Below are positions 1 to 9,247 of a stretch of DNA of 60,958 nt, piece after piece. This stretch comes from Prevotellaceae bacterium (GTDB lineage Bacteria > Bacteroidota > Bacteroidia > Bacteroidales > UBA932), in NCBI GenBank assembly GCA_031263585.1, contig JAISFN010000111.1:1-60958 (forward strand). The letters are read 5' to 3'. The notes beneath the pieces were generated by a model that was not told the origin of the DNA, did no database searches, and saw nothing but the letters and a program-made list of their open reading frames with translations. Both the position numbers and the translations under genes were made by a program. Position 1 is the first letter of the stretch; each line of letters starts with the position of its first letter.

Positions 1-270
1 TAATAAGGCTTTTAAAGGGGAACTATCCGCCGTTTTTACGTGGCTAAACCGCCGTCCGCTAACGGTAGGCGGGTTTAGTTTCAGCTAAGCCTGCTGAAAG
101 CATAGTTGTTTAAAAATGATGACATTAAACCACAATATTTGGAAAATAATAGATAAGTTCTCAAAATTACAGCATCAATCCCAACGATACTATTAACCCG
201 AGGGTATTGTAAGCATGCAAAATATTTATGAATATTGCCGTTTGGTTAATATATAAAAGCCTGTAGCTGT
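1..270. other. non-coding stretch with one hairpin
   Basis: No supported gene. An imperfect inverted repeat (44-53 against 68-78, CTAAACCGCC with one bulge) forms a hairpin. The rest is AT-rich and contains frequent stops in all frames. It lies just downstream of the truncated kinase on the minus strand, so the hairpin could be its old terminator or a REP-like repeat. Confidence 0.4.
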
Positions 271-550
271 TTATTTTGCTTTCTGTTTCAATTGCTCCAT
301 GTTGCTTAGCGGAAGGCTTAGATAAAACGTTGTTCCTACGTTTTCCCTGCTTTCGAAGCTGATTTTCCCTTTATTTATTTTAACAAAGTCGCGTACCAGC
401 ACCAGCCCCAAGCTCGAACCGGTTTCCTTAGCCGTACCTGCTTGTGAAACTACCTGCGATGTAAAAATAGTAGCCTGTTTGCTTTCTGGAATACCCACTC
501 CGGTGTCGCTAATACTTATAACCGCATAAGTACCATCGGCGGGAATATAA
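271..550 (-). pseudogene. sensor histidine kinase, C-terminal ATPase fragment
   Basis: The minus strand encodes the end of a histidine kinase ATPase domain. The G1 box (SDTGVGIP) is followed by a G2-type segment (TGSSLGLVLVRDFV) and the usual GTTFYLSLPL ending. About 90 residues remain. The dimerisation domain, H box and N box are missing, because homology stops near 550 where an RHS-like sequence on the other strand begins. The longest ATG-started frame begins only at 498, inside the G1 box, so this is a truncated remnant and not a working kinase. What it once sensed cannot be told. Confidence 0.75.
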
Positions 551-955
551 GCGCTCAGGCCTTGTCGAACAACGGCGCGGCGCTTAATTACACTTACGCG
601 TACGACGGGCTTGGACGCCTGACCTTGGGAGCCTCGGCAAGCTTTGCGGAAAACGGCATCACGTACGACCGCAACGGCAACATAACAGGACTTGTATGAA
701 CGGGTGGCAACTATGCCGACACTTATAGCTATACGTACAACGGCAACAAGCTTGCGGCGCTGCGGGAAAGCCCGAACAAAGCCAGATATATAAGTTTACG
801 TACGACCATACCCTGAGGCTTAGCCAAATAAGCCTTAAAATGAACAGCCAGGCCTAGGTCATCATGGCGCAGAACACCTACGATGAAACGGGAAGGTTGA
901 TAGGTAAAAAGATGAACAACCGCGCGGACATGGCAAGCGACTACGGCTATTCTGA
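551..955 (+). pseudogene. RHS/YD-repeat protein fragment
   Basis: Plus-strand translation gives typical YD repeats: YAYDGLGRLT, then ITYDRNGNITGLV, a TGA stop at 697-699, then SYTYNGNKLAAL. After a frame change near 770 it continues as KFTYDHTLRLSQISL, has a TAG stop at 855-857, and continues NTYDETGRLIGKKM. Both ends are missing. RHS proteins are large exported or secreted proteins, often carrying toxins, and recombine readily. This copy has at least two stops and one frameshift and cannot be functional. Confidence 0.8.
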
Positions 956-965
956 AGCAATATAT

Positions 966-993
966 AAAGCCTCTACCCAAAGGCAGAGGCTTT
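966..993 (-). terminator. hairpin terminator behind the acyl-CoA dehydrogenase gene
   Basis: A perfect 9-bp stem (966-974 AAAGCCTCT, 985-993 AGAGGCTTT) lies 27 bases past the stop of the minus-strand acyl-CoA dehydrogenase. It is flanked by A/T runs on both sides and may work in both directions. Confidence 0.65.
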
Positions 994-1019
994 AATTACA
1001 TAATCCGGATAGCAGCTAG

Positions 1020-2747
1020 TTATTCGGGTAATGTTTCATCTTTAATAGCACGATATATACCTAAGTCTTGCATATCAAAATCCATAATGAATGAATAACG
1101 TGCACCGTTTTCGGCCACAGCGCGCTTGATAAACACATTGGCCGAAATTACATAATCGTCACTGCGTTGCGAGTCGAGCAATAACAGGTAGCCCATAATA
1201 ATATGCCCGGCCATTTCAACCAGACGGCGTGCATGGATGTCGAGATACTCGGTATCTTTCTCCTTGGTAACTTCCTCTACGGCTTTTGCATAATCGCCTG
1301 TTAATTGTACAAGCAATTTTTTCAAATATTCGTGTTCGGCTTTAACTATTGTTTCTTCGTATTGGCGGATGCGGTTCAAAAATGTTCCGGTAGTAACCCC
1401 GCGTATTGCCGCTACAACTTGCAACTGTGATGTACCCTCGTAAATAGTTGTAATACGGGCATCGCGGTAAATACGTTCGATGGGATAATCTTTCATAAAG
1501 CCCGAACCGCCGTGTATTTGTAACGAATCGTATGCCAATTGATTGCTGTATTCGCTTGAAAATAATTTCACCAAAGGTGTATATACATCGGCAAGCTTTT
1601 GATATTCTTTTTGTTCAGCCCGTTCTTCGGGTGTTAATTTACGATCCTCGGCAATAAGGTTATAAGCTTTGTACACATCTATAAAGCGAGATGTTTCGTA
1701 CAATAACGAACGTGAGGCTTGCAGTTTGGCTTTCATTAAGCCCAGTATTTCGTAAACCGCCGGGAAATTAATAATTGTTTTACCGAATTGCGCCCGCTCG
1801 TTGGCATATTTCAGGGCTTCGCGATATGCAGCCTCGCAAATACCTACCGATTGAGCGCCGACACCCAAACGCGCCCCATTCATTAACGACATTACATACT
1901 TTATAAGCCCCATTTTACGGTCGCCCACCAGTTGCGCCGGAGCATTGGTAAACACCAGCTCACAAGTGGGCGAACCCTTAATACCCAACTTGTTTTCGAT
2001 ACGGCGAACTTTAACGGCATCATGTTTTTTATCGTATACAAAATACGACAACCCGCGTGCGTCGGTTGTCCCTTCTTCCGACCGTGCCAATACCAACTTG
2101 ATGTCGGCATCACCATTGGTAATAAAACGTTTAACGCCATTCAACAACCATACTCCCTGTTTTTCATTCCAGGTGGCTTTTAACATTACAGCCTGCAAGT
2201 CGCTACCGGCATCGGGTTCGGTTAAGTCCATCGAACATGTATCGCCCTTATTGATTCGGGGCAAAAACTCGTCCTTAATTTCTTTCGATGCAAATTCGTG
2301 GATGGTTTCGGCACAATCCTGCAAACCCCAAATGTTTCCAAAACCGGCATCGGCACGCGATACTAGTTCGGCCGCAATAACATACGGAACCATAGCAAAA
2401 TTCAATCCGCCATACTCACGGGGTAACGACATGCCGTACAATCCGGCTTTTGTTAAAGCTTCGTGATTTTCCTGTGTTCCGCGGGCATATTTAACATGTC
2501 CGTTGATAACCTGAGGTCCTTCGTGGTCAACACTCTCGGCATTTGCCCAGATAATTTCGCCGCAAATCTCGCCGATTATTTCCATCGTACGATCGTAGCT
2601 GTCAATGGCATCCTCAACATCAACCGGAGCATAATCAAATTTATCTTTATCAGTAAAGCCTTTTTCTTTAAGCTCCACAATTTTCTTCATCAAAGGATGC
2701 CCCAAATGGAACTTAAGGTCTTTATTATCGGTATAAAAATTAGCCAT
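1020..2747 (-). CDS. acyl-CoA dehydrogenase, long Bacteroidota form
   Basis: A 575-residue FAD enzyme that oxidises acyl-CoA to enoyl-CoA and passes electrons to ETF. Visible signatures are the FAD/substrate segment around LTEPDAGSDLQ, the C-terminal motif LQIHGGSGFMKDYPIERIYRDARITTIYEG (broken here only by description; residues ~410-440), and an extra ~120-residue C-terminal helical domain that makes it longer than the ~380-residue butyryl-CoA type at 47544. Substrate length cannot be read from sequence. It heads a minus-strand cluster with a YcxB-like protein, EtfA and EtfB, so its electron acceptor is encoded next door. The ATG at 2747 is preceded by an AT-rich leader. Confidence 0.93.
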   Translation of the reverse strand: MANFYTDNKDLKFHLGHPLMKKIVELKEKGFTDKDKFDYAPVDVEDAIDSYDRTMEIIGEICGEIIWANAESVDHEGPQVINGHVKYARGTQENHEALTKAGLYGMSLPREYGGLNFAMVPYVIAAELVSRADAGFGNIWGLQDCAETIHEFASKEIKDEFLPRINKGDTCSMDLTEPDAGSDLQAVMLKATWNEKQGVWLLNGVKRFITNGDADIKLVLARSEEGTTDARGLSYFVYDKKHDAVKVRRIENKLGIKGSPTCELVFTNAPAQLVGDRKMGLIKYVMSLMNGARLGVGAQSVGICEAAYREALKYANERAQFGKTIINFPAVYEILGLMKAKLQASRSLLYETSRFIDVYKAYNLIAEDRKLTPEERAEQKEYQKLADVYTPLVKLFSSEYSNQLAYDSLQIHGGSGFMKDYPIERIYRDARITTIYEGTSQLQVVAAIRGVTTGTFLNRIRQYEETIVKAEHEYLKKLLVQLTGDYAKAVEEVTKEKDTEYLDIHARRLVEMAGHIIMGYLLLLDSQRSDDYVISANVFIKRAVAENGARYSFIMDFDMQDLGIYRAIKDETLPE

Positions 2748-2781
2748 ATTTTTATTTTTTAATTTACTTGTTTATAATTTA

Positions 2782-3300
2782 TTACAGAAGATATGTTGTA
2801 AATAACGCGTGTAAACTTTCGACATCGGCATTGCTTATTTTGCGCTTCGGTATAATATAAGCCGATGCCTGCGACAGGTACAAATAAAAATAATCTCTGG
2901 TTTCGTCAGCTTTAGGTATGGTACTCCATAAAATGCTGCTGTTGGCAGCAGCTGTTTTAACATCGAAACCCGTATTGGTAAATCTCATTTCGAAAGTGCC
3001 GAACATTATTTCGTTACCGGGTTTCGAAAGTATTTTCTTTGTGCGGTTTAACGTTAACCGGATAAAAAGTTTGGGCATAAAAACAACCCACAAGACAGAT
3101 ATAACAATCAGAAAGATTATAAATGCGATGTCGAGTCGATTATACCTGTCGTAAAAACCTACGAAACCGAATACAAGGATGAACAGCGGAAATAAATATG
3201 TTATCATACGTTTAGCTTTTACCATCGCCGGATTTGTATTGACATAATGCCGCTGAAACGACATCATATCATCCATATCTATGTCGAAGTTAATCGTCAT
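2782..3300 (-). CDS. YcxB-like two-TM membrane protein
   Basis: A 172-residue protein with two membrane segments (about residues 33-50 and 56-75) followed by a soluble C-terminal domain. That domain has the pattern of the YcxB family (a GTFEMRFTNTGFDV stretch, then FYLYLSQASAYIIPKR). The family has no established function. It starts one base from the end of etfA and precedes the acyl-CoA dehydrogenase, so it is co-transcribed with them, but nothing in its sequence suggests a role in electron transfer. Confidence 0.7.
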   Translation of the reverse strand: MTINFDIDMDDMMSFQRHYVNTNPAMVKAKRMITYLFPLFILVFGFVGFYDRYNRLDIAFIIFLIVISVLWVVFMPKLFIRLTLNRTKKILSKPGNEIMFGTFEMRFTNTGFDVKTAAANSSILWSTIPKADETRDYFYLYLSQASAYIIPKRKISNADVESLHALFTTYLL

Positions 3301-3301
3301 T

Positions 3302-4318
3302 CTATTTACTGTTCTTCTTATAATATTTAATCATTTTCGGTATTACATCGGCAATATCACCGGTAATTGCATAATCGGCAATCTGGTTAATCGGAGCATT
3401 GGGGTCGTTGTTTATTGAGATAATCATAGCCGATTCCTGCATCCCGGCGGTATGTTGTACTTGCCCTGATATACCGCAAGCAATATATAATTTTGGACGT
3501 ACGGTTACGCCTGTTTGCCCTACCTGGCGTGCATGGTCAACAAAACCGGCGTCAACGGCGGCACGCGAAGCGCCTACTTCACCACCCAATACGGAGGCCA
3601 GTTCGAACAATAAATTGAAGTTCTCTTTCGAACCGACACCATATCCGCCCGATATGATAATGGGTGCATCTTTAATATCGATTTTACGCTCCTCGATATG
3701 CCGTTCGATAATTTGAACCACAAAATCGGTATCCGATACATATTTCGAAACATCTACCTGTTTTACTTCACCTGTTTTGGCATACTCGTACACCTCTTTG
3801 CGCATCACGCCTTCGCGTACGGTAGCCATTTGCGGACGGCAATCGGGATTGATAATCGTCGCAATAATATTTCCCCCGAATGCCGGACGTATTTGATATA
3901 AAAGATTTTTATACTCGTTTCCTTTAGTGTCGCTGTGGTCGCCAATTTCAAGGCTTGTACAGTCGGCCGTTAAACCGCTTTTTAAAGCTGAGGATACACG
4001 GGGAGCCAAATCGCGTCCTAAAGTTGTTGCGCCGAACAGGGCTATCTGGGGTTGTTCCTCTTTAAAAATGCCTACTACAATTGATGTATGGGGCAATGTT
4101 AAATACGGGGTTAAACGGGCATCGTCGGCAATGTGTACGATATCGGCGCCATAACGGAACAATTCCGCTTCAACACCGCTTAATTCGTGCCCGATTGCCA
4201 AAGCTTCGACCGAGCAGCCTAACTGGTTTGCCAACGACCGACCTTTGGTTAATAATTCCAGGCTTACGTCGGCAACTTTACCTTTCTCTATTTCACAATA
4301 TACAAATATGTTATTCAT
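3302..4318 (-). CDS. etfA: electron transfer flavoprotein alpha subunit (set 1)
   Basis: A 338-residue EtfA. The N-terminal half has the adenine-nucleotide alpha-hydrolase-like fold. The C-terminal FAD-binding half shows SGGYGVGSKENF, GASRAAVDAGFVDHARQVGQTG, and the SGQVQHTAGM signature that contacts FAD. EtfA and EtfB form a soluble heterodimer that accepts electrons from acyl-CoA dehydrogenases. It is downstream of etfB with an 88-base gap and upstream of the YcxB-like and dehydrogenase genes. A second, divergent EtfA is encoded at 49493. Confidence 0.96.
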   Translation of the reverse strand: MNNIFVYCEIEKGKVADVSLELLTKGRSLANQLGCSVEALAIGHELSGVEAELFRYGADIVHIADDARLTPYLTLPHTSIVVGIFKEEQPQIALFGATTLGRDLAPRVSSALKSGLTADCTSLEIGDHSDTKGNEYKNLLYQIRPAFGGNIIATIINPDCRPQMATVREGVMRKEVYEYAKTGEVKQVDVSKYVSDTDFVVQIIERHIEERKIDIKDAPIIISGGYGVGSKENFNLLFELASVLGGEVGASRAAVDAGFVDHARQVGQTGVTVRPKLYIACGISGQVQHTAGMQESAMIISINNDPNAPINQIADYAITGDIADVIPKMIKYYKKNSK

Positions 4319-4406
4319 AATTCTGATTTCAATGTTTTGATGTTAAGGTGTTAATGATAAATAGTTAATTGTAATGCAACAAAACGCTTAACCATTAACA
4401 AATAAA

Positions 4407-5285
4407 TTAACCGATTGTGTGATTTTCAATCAATTCTTTCATCAGCGATTCGATGTCGCTGTCGGTTGCCTGCAAACGTTTTGCCTCCTTTGCATGGAAA
4501 ACAACATTTTCAATCTTTTTCACCTTGGTCGGCGAACCTTTCAGCCCGAACTGATTTTCTTCACCTTCGATATCGGTAACACCCCACTCGGCAATACGCA
4601 AGTAACAACGGTCGTTAACCAAATTTGCATAATAATCGGTATCCTGCTCTTGTAACTCGCTCATGGTTTTAGCATGTTTGTATTTCATCAGGAATTTGGC
4701 ATTGCGCGGGCGGCATTCGGGAGCCGAAGTATTAACGGTAATAACTATGGGTAAAGCACACGTAACCACTTCTACACCATGCTCAAGCCGACGTTTAACG
4801 GTTATTTTATCACCGGTGCACTCTAAAATCTCTTCGGCATACGTTACCTGGGGCCAGTCCAGTTTTTCGGCTACCTGCGGGCCCACCTGTGCCGTATCAC
4901 CGTCAATAGCCTGACGGCCGGCAATAATAATATCCGGATCCAGTTTTCGTACAGCACACGATAAGGCATAAGATGTGGCAAGCGTATCGGCGCCGGCAAA
5001 TTTACGATCGGTAAGTAAAATACCTCCGTTAGTCCCTCTGAATAATCCTTCGCGGATAATTTCGGCAGCGCGCCCGGGTCCCATAGTCAAAATATGAATG
5101 GTCGATCCCGGATTTTTATCTTTCAAACGTAAAGACTGCTCCAAAGCGTTAAGGTCTTCGGGATTAAAAATTGCAGGCAAGGCTGCACGGTTTACCGTTC
5201 CGTCGGCTTTCATCGCGTCCTTCCCCACATTGCGAGTATCGGGTACTTGCTTGGCTAACACTACAATCTTTAATGGTTTGGTCAT
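4407..5285 (-). CDS. etfB: electron transfer flavoprotein beta subunit (set 1)
   Basis: A 292-residue EtfB, recognised by the N-terminal VVLAKQVPDTRNV, the GREAIDGDTAQVGPQ-type motif (here AGRQAIDGDTAQVGPQVAEKLDWPQ, residues ~126-150) and the C-terminal LKGSPTKVKK. It is the first gene of the minus-strand operon etfB-etfA-YcxB-acyl-CoA dehydrogenase. It is about 30 residues longer than the second EtfB at 48712, mainly around the middle and C-terminal part. The ATG at 5285 gives the expected N-terminus. Confidence 0.96.
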   Translation of the reverse strand: MTKPLKIVVLAKQVPDTRNVGKDAMKADGTVNRAALPAIFNPEDLNALEQSLRLKDKNPGSTIHILTMGPGRAAEIIREGLFRGTNGGILLTDRKFAGADTLATSYALSCAVRKLDPDIIIAGRQAIDGDTAQVGPQVAEKLDWPQVTYAEEILECTGDKITVKRRLEHGVEVVTCALPIVITVNTSAPECRPRNAKFLMKYKHAKTMSELQEQDTDYYANLVNDRCYLRIAEWGVTDIEGEENQFGLKGSPTKVKKIENVVFHAKEAKRLQATDSDIESLMKELIENHTIG

Positions 5286-5488
5286 AAAAAGTCGGTTTAA
5301 AATTATTATTGATGTTAATTATTATCGTAAAATTTGTGACTTGTTAATGGTTAATCGTGAAAAGTGAAATGCAATACGTGTACAGCGTATTGTGACTCCT
5401 CTCATATCTCACTACTCATCTCACATATTCGATCAAAAAATTTGATACCATTATCTCATTAGTAAATAGGCATATTAACATATTAATA

Positions 5489-5800
5489 TCAGGCTTCGGC
5501 GGGTTTATTACCAAAACCCATAGGCATAACGGGCGTGCCCGGAATTTCGCCCAATTTAATAGGGCCATGCGATGCCTCGTACTTGGCAATATTGTCTTGT
5601 AATGCAAGCAACAGACGTTTAGCATGTTCGGGGGTAAGAATGATGCGGCTTTTTACCGATGCCTTAGGCAAACCGGGCATCATGCGTACAAAATCAATTA
5701 CAAACTCCGAGGAGGAATGCGATATAATTGCCAGATTAGAGTATGTCCCTTGAGCTACCTCTTCATTTAGCTCGATATTAATTTCATTTTTTTGTTCCAT
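5489..5800 (-). CDS. DUF3467 family protein
   Basis: A 103-residue soluble protein of the DUF3467 family. It matches the family pattern: an acidic start, GTYSNLAIISHSSSEFVIDFVRMMPG, then SRIILTPEHAKRLLLALQDNIAKYE. The function is unknown. In Bacteroidota it is a small single-copy gene often found near housekeeping genes. It stands alone here, with a ~200-base AT-rich spacer towards etfB. Confidence 0.85.
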   Translation of the reverse strand: MEQKNEINIELNEEVAQGTYSNLAIISHSSSEFVIDFVRMMPGLPKASVKSRIILTPEHAKRLLLALQDNIAKYEASHGPIKLGEIPGTPVMPMGFGNKPAEA

Positions 5801-5959
5801 CTGTCAAAATTTTAAGAAGGTAAAGATACAAAAAACTATTAATTGGAATATAGTTTTGTTAATATGTTGATTGCCTTAACTAATCTCTTTGCAGTCAATT
5901 TCTATGATTATCTTTCCCTGGTATTTTAATGACTTTATATCGATTACAATAAGGCGACG

Positions 5960-7378
5960 TTAAACTCTCCCTGTATAATCGCGCGAACAGTTAGGGTCGC
6001 CCAGTTCCGCATCTTTCAATACTTTGGGCGGAGCCTTAACAACAGCTTTATTCTTCCATTTACCGGTAAGGTAATAAATCCAAGCACCTATCATTCCCAG
6101 CCCCCATCCTATGGGTATCGACCACCAGATTCCCTTTTCACCAATTTGTTGCGACAGGAAATAAGCAACGGGTAAACGTATCAGCCACAGTGAGAAAAGT
6201 GTTGTAAACATAGGAATTACAGTTGCCCCGGCCCCCCGCAACAAACCATTAATTACAAACATAGTTGAGAACAGAATATAAAACGAACATACAACCACCA
6301 GATACTCATGTCCGATTCGTACAACTTCCTCAATATCTTTTTCATTCGGGTCGATAAACAAGCGCATGATGGAATCGCCGAAAAATACCACAACAACCGT
6401 AAGTACGGCACATATTACCGCCGACATAATAAGCGTGGAACGAAAACCGTTTTTTATACGCTGAATATGGTTGGATACCAAATTTTGTCCGACAAAAGCC
6501 GATAAAGCCGCCGAAAAGTTCATGGCCGGCATTGACACAAACGAGTCGATGCGGCTTGCTGCGGTATAAGCTGCAATTACATTAACACCGAACCCATTAA
6601 CAACCGACATCAGCGCCATGCTGCCGATACCCACAAAGGTTTGCTGGATACCCGAGGGTAAACCAATCCGCAAGGATTGCTTGAAGATTTGCCAGTCGAA
6701 AACCGGCTTAAAAAATGAAAATCGTGATAACGAGTGTGTTTTATTAAGATACCATACCGCCAGTAACCATGATGTAGCATACGCTATTACCGTTGCCCAG
6801 GCAACACCTTTTATACCCCAGCCAAACCCGAGAACAAATAGAAAATCGAGTCCGAGGTTTACAAAAATGGATACAAATAGGAAATAAAGCGGAGTTTTTG
6901 AATCGCCCATACCCCGCAATACCGACGATACCGCATTATACCCGAAAAGGGCGAACATACCCATCATGTTTATATTCAAATAACTTTTGGCATCGACCAT
7001 TAATTCGGCCGGTAGCGACATCACGTTCAGGATAGGGGTGCTCAATATAATTCCTAATAAGCCGAATATAAAACCGGCTACAACCAAAAATACCATTAAC
7101 GTATCAGAAGCTCGCTTCACTTTATCGAATTGTTTTATACCGAAATACTGGGATATTACCACCGTGCCGCCCATACCCACACCAATAACCAGGGCTACAA
7201 TTGAAAACATAATAGGGAAAGAGGCACCAACCGCAGCCAATGCCTCTTTACCTATATATTTGCCAACAATTATGCTATTGATTATCTGGTATAATTGCTG
7301 AAAAACGTTCCCTACAAACATGGGCAAAGCAAAGTTCCAAATTAATCGGGCTTCGTTTCCTTTTGTTAAATCTTTCAC
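5960..7378 (-). CDS. MATE family multidrug/metabolite exporter
   Basis: About 472 residues with twelve hydrophobic segments in two homologous halves, typical of Na+ or H+ coupled MATE efflux carriers of the inner membrane. Family landmarks are LIWNFALPMFVGNVFQQLYQ at the start and GAGATVIPMF in the second half. I chose the GTG at 7376-7378 because homologues begin KDLTKGNE. The longer ATG at 7450 would add 24 residues, encoded by an intergenic-type repeat of alternating ATATGCGATAT sequence. The substrate is unknown. Confidence 0.88.
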   Translation of the reverse strand: MKDLTKGNEARLIWNFALPMFVGNVFQQLYQIINSIIVGKYIGKEALAAVGASFPIMFSIVALVIGVGMGGTVVISQYFGIKQFDKVKRASDTLMVFLVVAGFIFGLLGIILSTPILNVMSLPAELMVDAKSYLNINMMGMFALFGYNAVSSVLRGMGDSKTPLYFLFVSIFVNLGLDFLFVLGFGWGIKGVAWATVIAYATSWLLAVWYLNKTHSLSRFSFFKPVFDWQIFKQSLRIGLPSGIQQTFVGIGSMALMSVVNGFGVNVIAAYTAASRIDSFVSMPAMNFSAALSAFVGQNLVSNHIQRIKNGFRSTLIMSAVICAVLTVVVVFFGDSIMRLFIDPNEKDIEEVVRIGHEYLVVVCSFYILFSTMFVINGLLRGAGATVIPMFTTLFSLWLIRLPVAYFLSQQIGEKGIWWSIPIGWGLGMIGAWIYYLTGKWKNKAVVKAPPKVLKDAELGDPNCSRDYTGRV

Positions 7379-7464
7379 TAAATTTTGATATGCGATGTGT
7401 GTATTGAGATATGTGATAAATATTCGCATATCGCATATCTGAATATGCACATCGAATTAAATAT

Positions 7465-9204
7465 TTATTTTAATTTCAATTCTTCAATAATACGGTTAAT
7501 TTTTTCGGATGCTGCAGTATTGGCATTTTCATAACCAGCAATATCTTTTAATTCTTCGCGAACGCCGAAATAAAACTTGATTTTAGGCTCGGTTCCCGAA
7601 GGACGTATCGAGAGTATGGTATTATCAACCGTTACAAACTGCAATACATCCGATTTGGGCAAGTGCATTGTATAATGTAAGTCGCTAATCATATCAAAGC
7701 ATTCCTGCTCCATAAAATCTTTTACCAATACAACTTGTGAACCGTCAATTGATTGCAGTGGAGATTGGCGGAAGTTTTCCATCATCCGTTGGATTTCCTC
7801 AACACCTTCCTTCCCTTTTTTGGTAAGCGATAGTAAACCTTCCTTGAAAAATCCAAACTCGACATAAATATCCAATAATAACTGATACAATGTTTTACCT
7901 TGTTCTTTAGCCCATGCTGCTGCTTCGGCAATCATCCCTCCGGTCATTACGGCATCCTTATCCCTCACGTATTCGCCGATTAAAAAACCGTAGCTCTCTT
8001 CTCCGCCGCAAATAAAAGTCTTTTTACCCTCGTTTTTATGAATAACATCGGCAATATATTTAAACCCGGTTAGTACATTATAATGCTGAACACCGTAGTG
8101 TTCTGCAATAACCGTTAATAAATCGGTAGTTACAATGGTTTTAACAATATACTCGTTACCTGTTAACTTTCCGTTTTCTTTCCATTTCCGTAACAGATAA
8201 TACGTAATAATCGAAGCTGTTTGATTACCGTTTAACAATACAAACCGGTTATTATTATCGCGAACGGCTATGCCAATGCGGTCGGCATCGGGGTCGGTAG
8301 CCATTACCAAATCGGCATTTTCGGCAACGGCTTTATCAATTGCCATTTTCAATGCCGATGCTTCTTCGGGGTTAGGCGATGCCACTGTCGGGAAATTGCC
8401 GTCATTTACATCCTGCTCTGGCACATGAACGATATTGGTAAATCCCAATTTGCCAAGAAATTGAGGAACTAATTTTATCCCCGTACCATGTAAAGGCGTG
8501 TAAACAATCTTCATATCTTTATGCTTAGCAATAGCTTCGGGCGAAAGCGACAAGTTTTTCAGTTTATTGAGATACAGCTCATCCACATCTTCGCCTATCA
8601 TACGGATATTCTCCGCATTACCCGAAAATTTAACCTCATCAATCGAATTGATATGATTAACCTCGTTGATAATATTTTTGTCATGCGGAGGAACCACCTG
8701 CCCGCCACCTTCCCAATAAGCCTTGTACCCGTTATATTCTTTGGGATTATGCGATGCCGTAATTACAATACCGCTTTTACAGTTGAAATGACGAATGGCA
8801 AAGCTAAGTTCCGGTGTAGGGCGCAACGATTCGAAAAGATACGCCTTTATTCCATTTGCGGCAAAAACCCCGGCCGTAATTTCGGCAAAAAAACGGCTGT
8901 TATTTCGGCAATCGTAAGCTATCGTCACCTTAATATCATTATCATCCGGGAATTGTTTTTTCAGATAGTTGGCCAAACCCTGTGTAGCCATACCCACCGT
9001 ATACTTGTTCATCCGATTGGTTCCTACACCCATAATACCCCGTAAACCACCCGTACCAAACTCAAGGGTACGGTAAAAACACTCGGTAAGTTCTTTCGGA
9101 TTATTATCCATTAAACTTTTAACTTCTCGGCGTGTTCCTTCATCAAAATTACTGCCAAGCCATACCCTGGCCTTATCCATGATTTGCGGCTCGATTTGAT
9201 TCAT
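7465..9204 (-). CDS. phospho-sugar mutase (phosphoglucomutase/phosphomannomutase)
   Basis: A 579-residue alpha-D-phosphohexomutase of the PGM2-like group. It interconverts hexose (or pentose) 1- and 6-phosphates through a phosphoserine. Motifs in order: active-site serine loop GIVITASHNPKEYNG (~139-153), Mg2+ loop ATDPDADRIG (~303-312), sugar-binding GGEESYG, and phosphate-binding RPSGTEPKIKFYF near the C-terminus. All key residues are present. It sits between the MATE gene and an RfbD-like reductase and could feed nucleotide-sugar synthesis. Confidence 0.93.
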   Translation of the reverse strand: MNQIEPQIMDKARVWLGSNFDEGTRREVKSLMDNNPKELTECFYRTLEFGTGGLRGIMGVGTNRMNKYTVGMATQGLANYLKKQFPDDNDIKVTIAYDCRNNSRFFAEITAGVFAANGIKAYLFESLRPTPELSFAIRHFNCKSGIVITASHNPKEYNGYKAYWEGGGQVVPPHDKNIINEVNHINSIDEVKFSGNAENIRMIGEDVDELYLNKLKNLSLSPEAIAKHKDMKIVYTPLHGTGIKLVPQFLGKLGFTNIVHVPEQDVNDGNFPTVASPNPEEASALKMAIDKAVAENADLVMATDPDADRIGIAVRDNNNRFVLLNGNQTASIITYYLLRKWKENGKLTGNEYIVKTIVTTDLLTVIAEHYGVQHYNVLTGFKYIADVIHKNEGKKTFICGGEESYGFLIGEYVRDKDAVMTGGMIAEAAAWAKEQGKTLYQLLLDIYVEFGFFKEGLLSLTKKGKEGVEEIQRMMENFRQSPLQSIDGSQVVLVKDFMEQECFDMISDLHYTMHLPKSDVLQFVTVDNTILSIRPSGTEPKIKFYFGVREELKDIAGYENANTAASEKINRIIEELKLK

Positions 9205-9247
9205 GCTGTCTACTATTTTTCTCTGTTAATCAACACAATAAAATCTA

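Noticed and set aside
1901-2466. Long antisense frames inside the acyl-CoA dehydrogenase, and similar ones inside other genes
   Set aside because: Codon use and likeness belong to the opposite-strand gene; they are shadows.
5286-5488. AT-rich spacers with recurring ATATGCGATATGTGA-like strings (also near 7385 and 20825) as regulatory sites
   Set aside because: The strings vary in order and spacing and have no fixed relation to gene starts; they look like degenerate intergenic sequence.
7379-7450. N-terminal extension of the MATE protein from ATG 7450
   Set aside because: The extra 24 residues are encoded by repeat-like spacer sequence; homologues begin at the GTG at 7376-7378.
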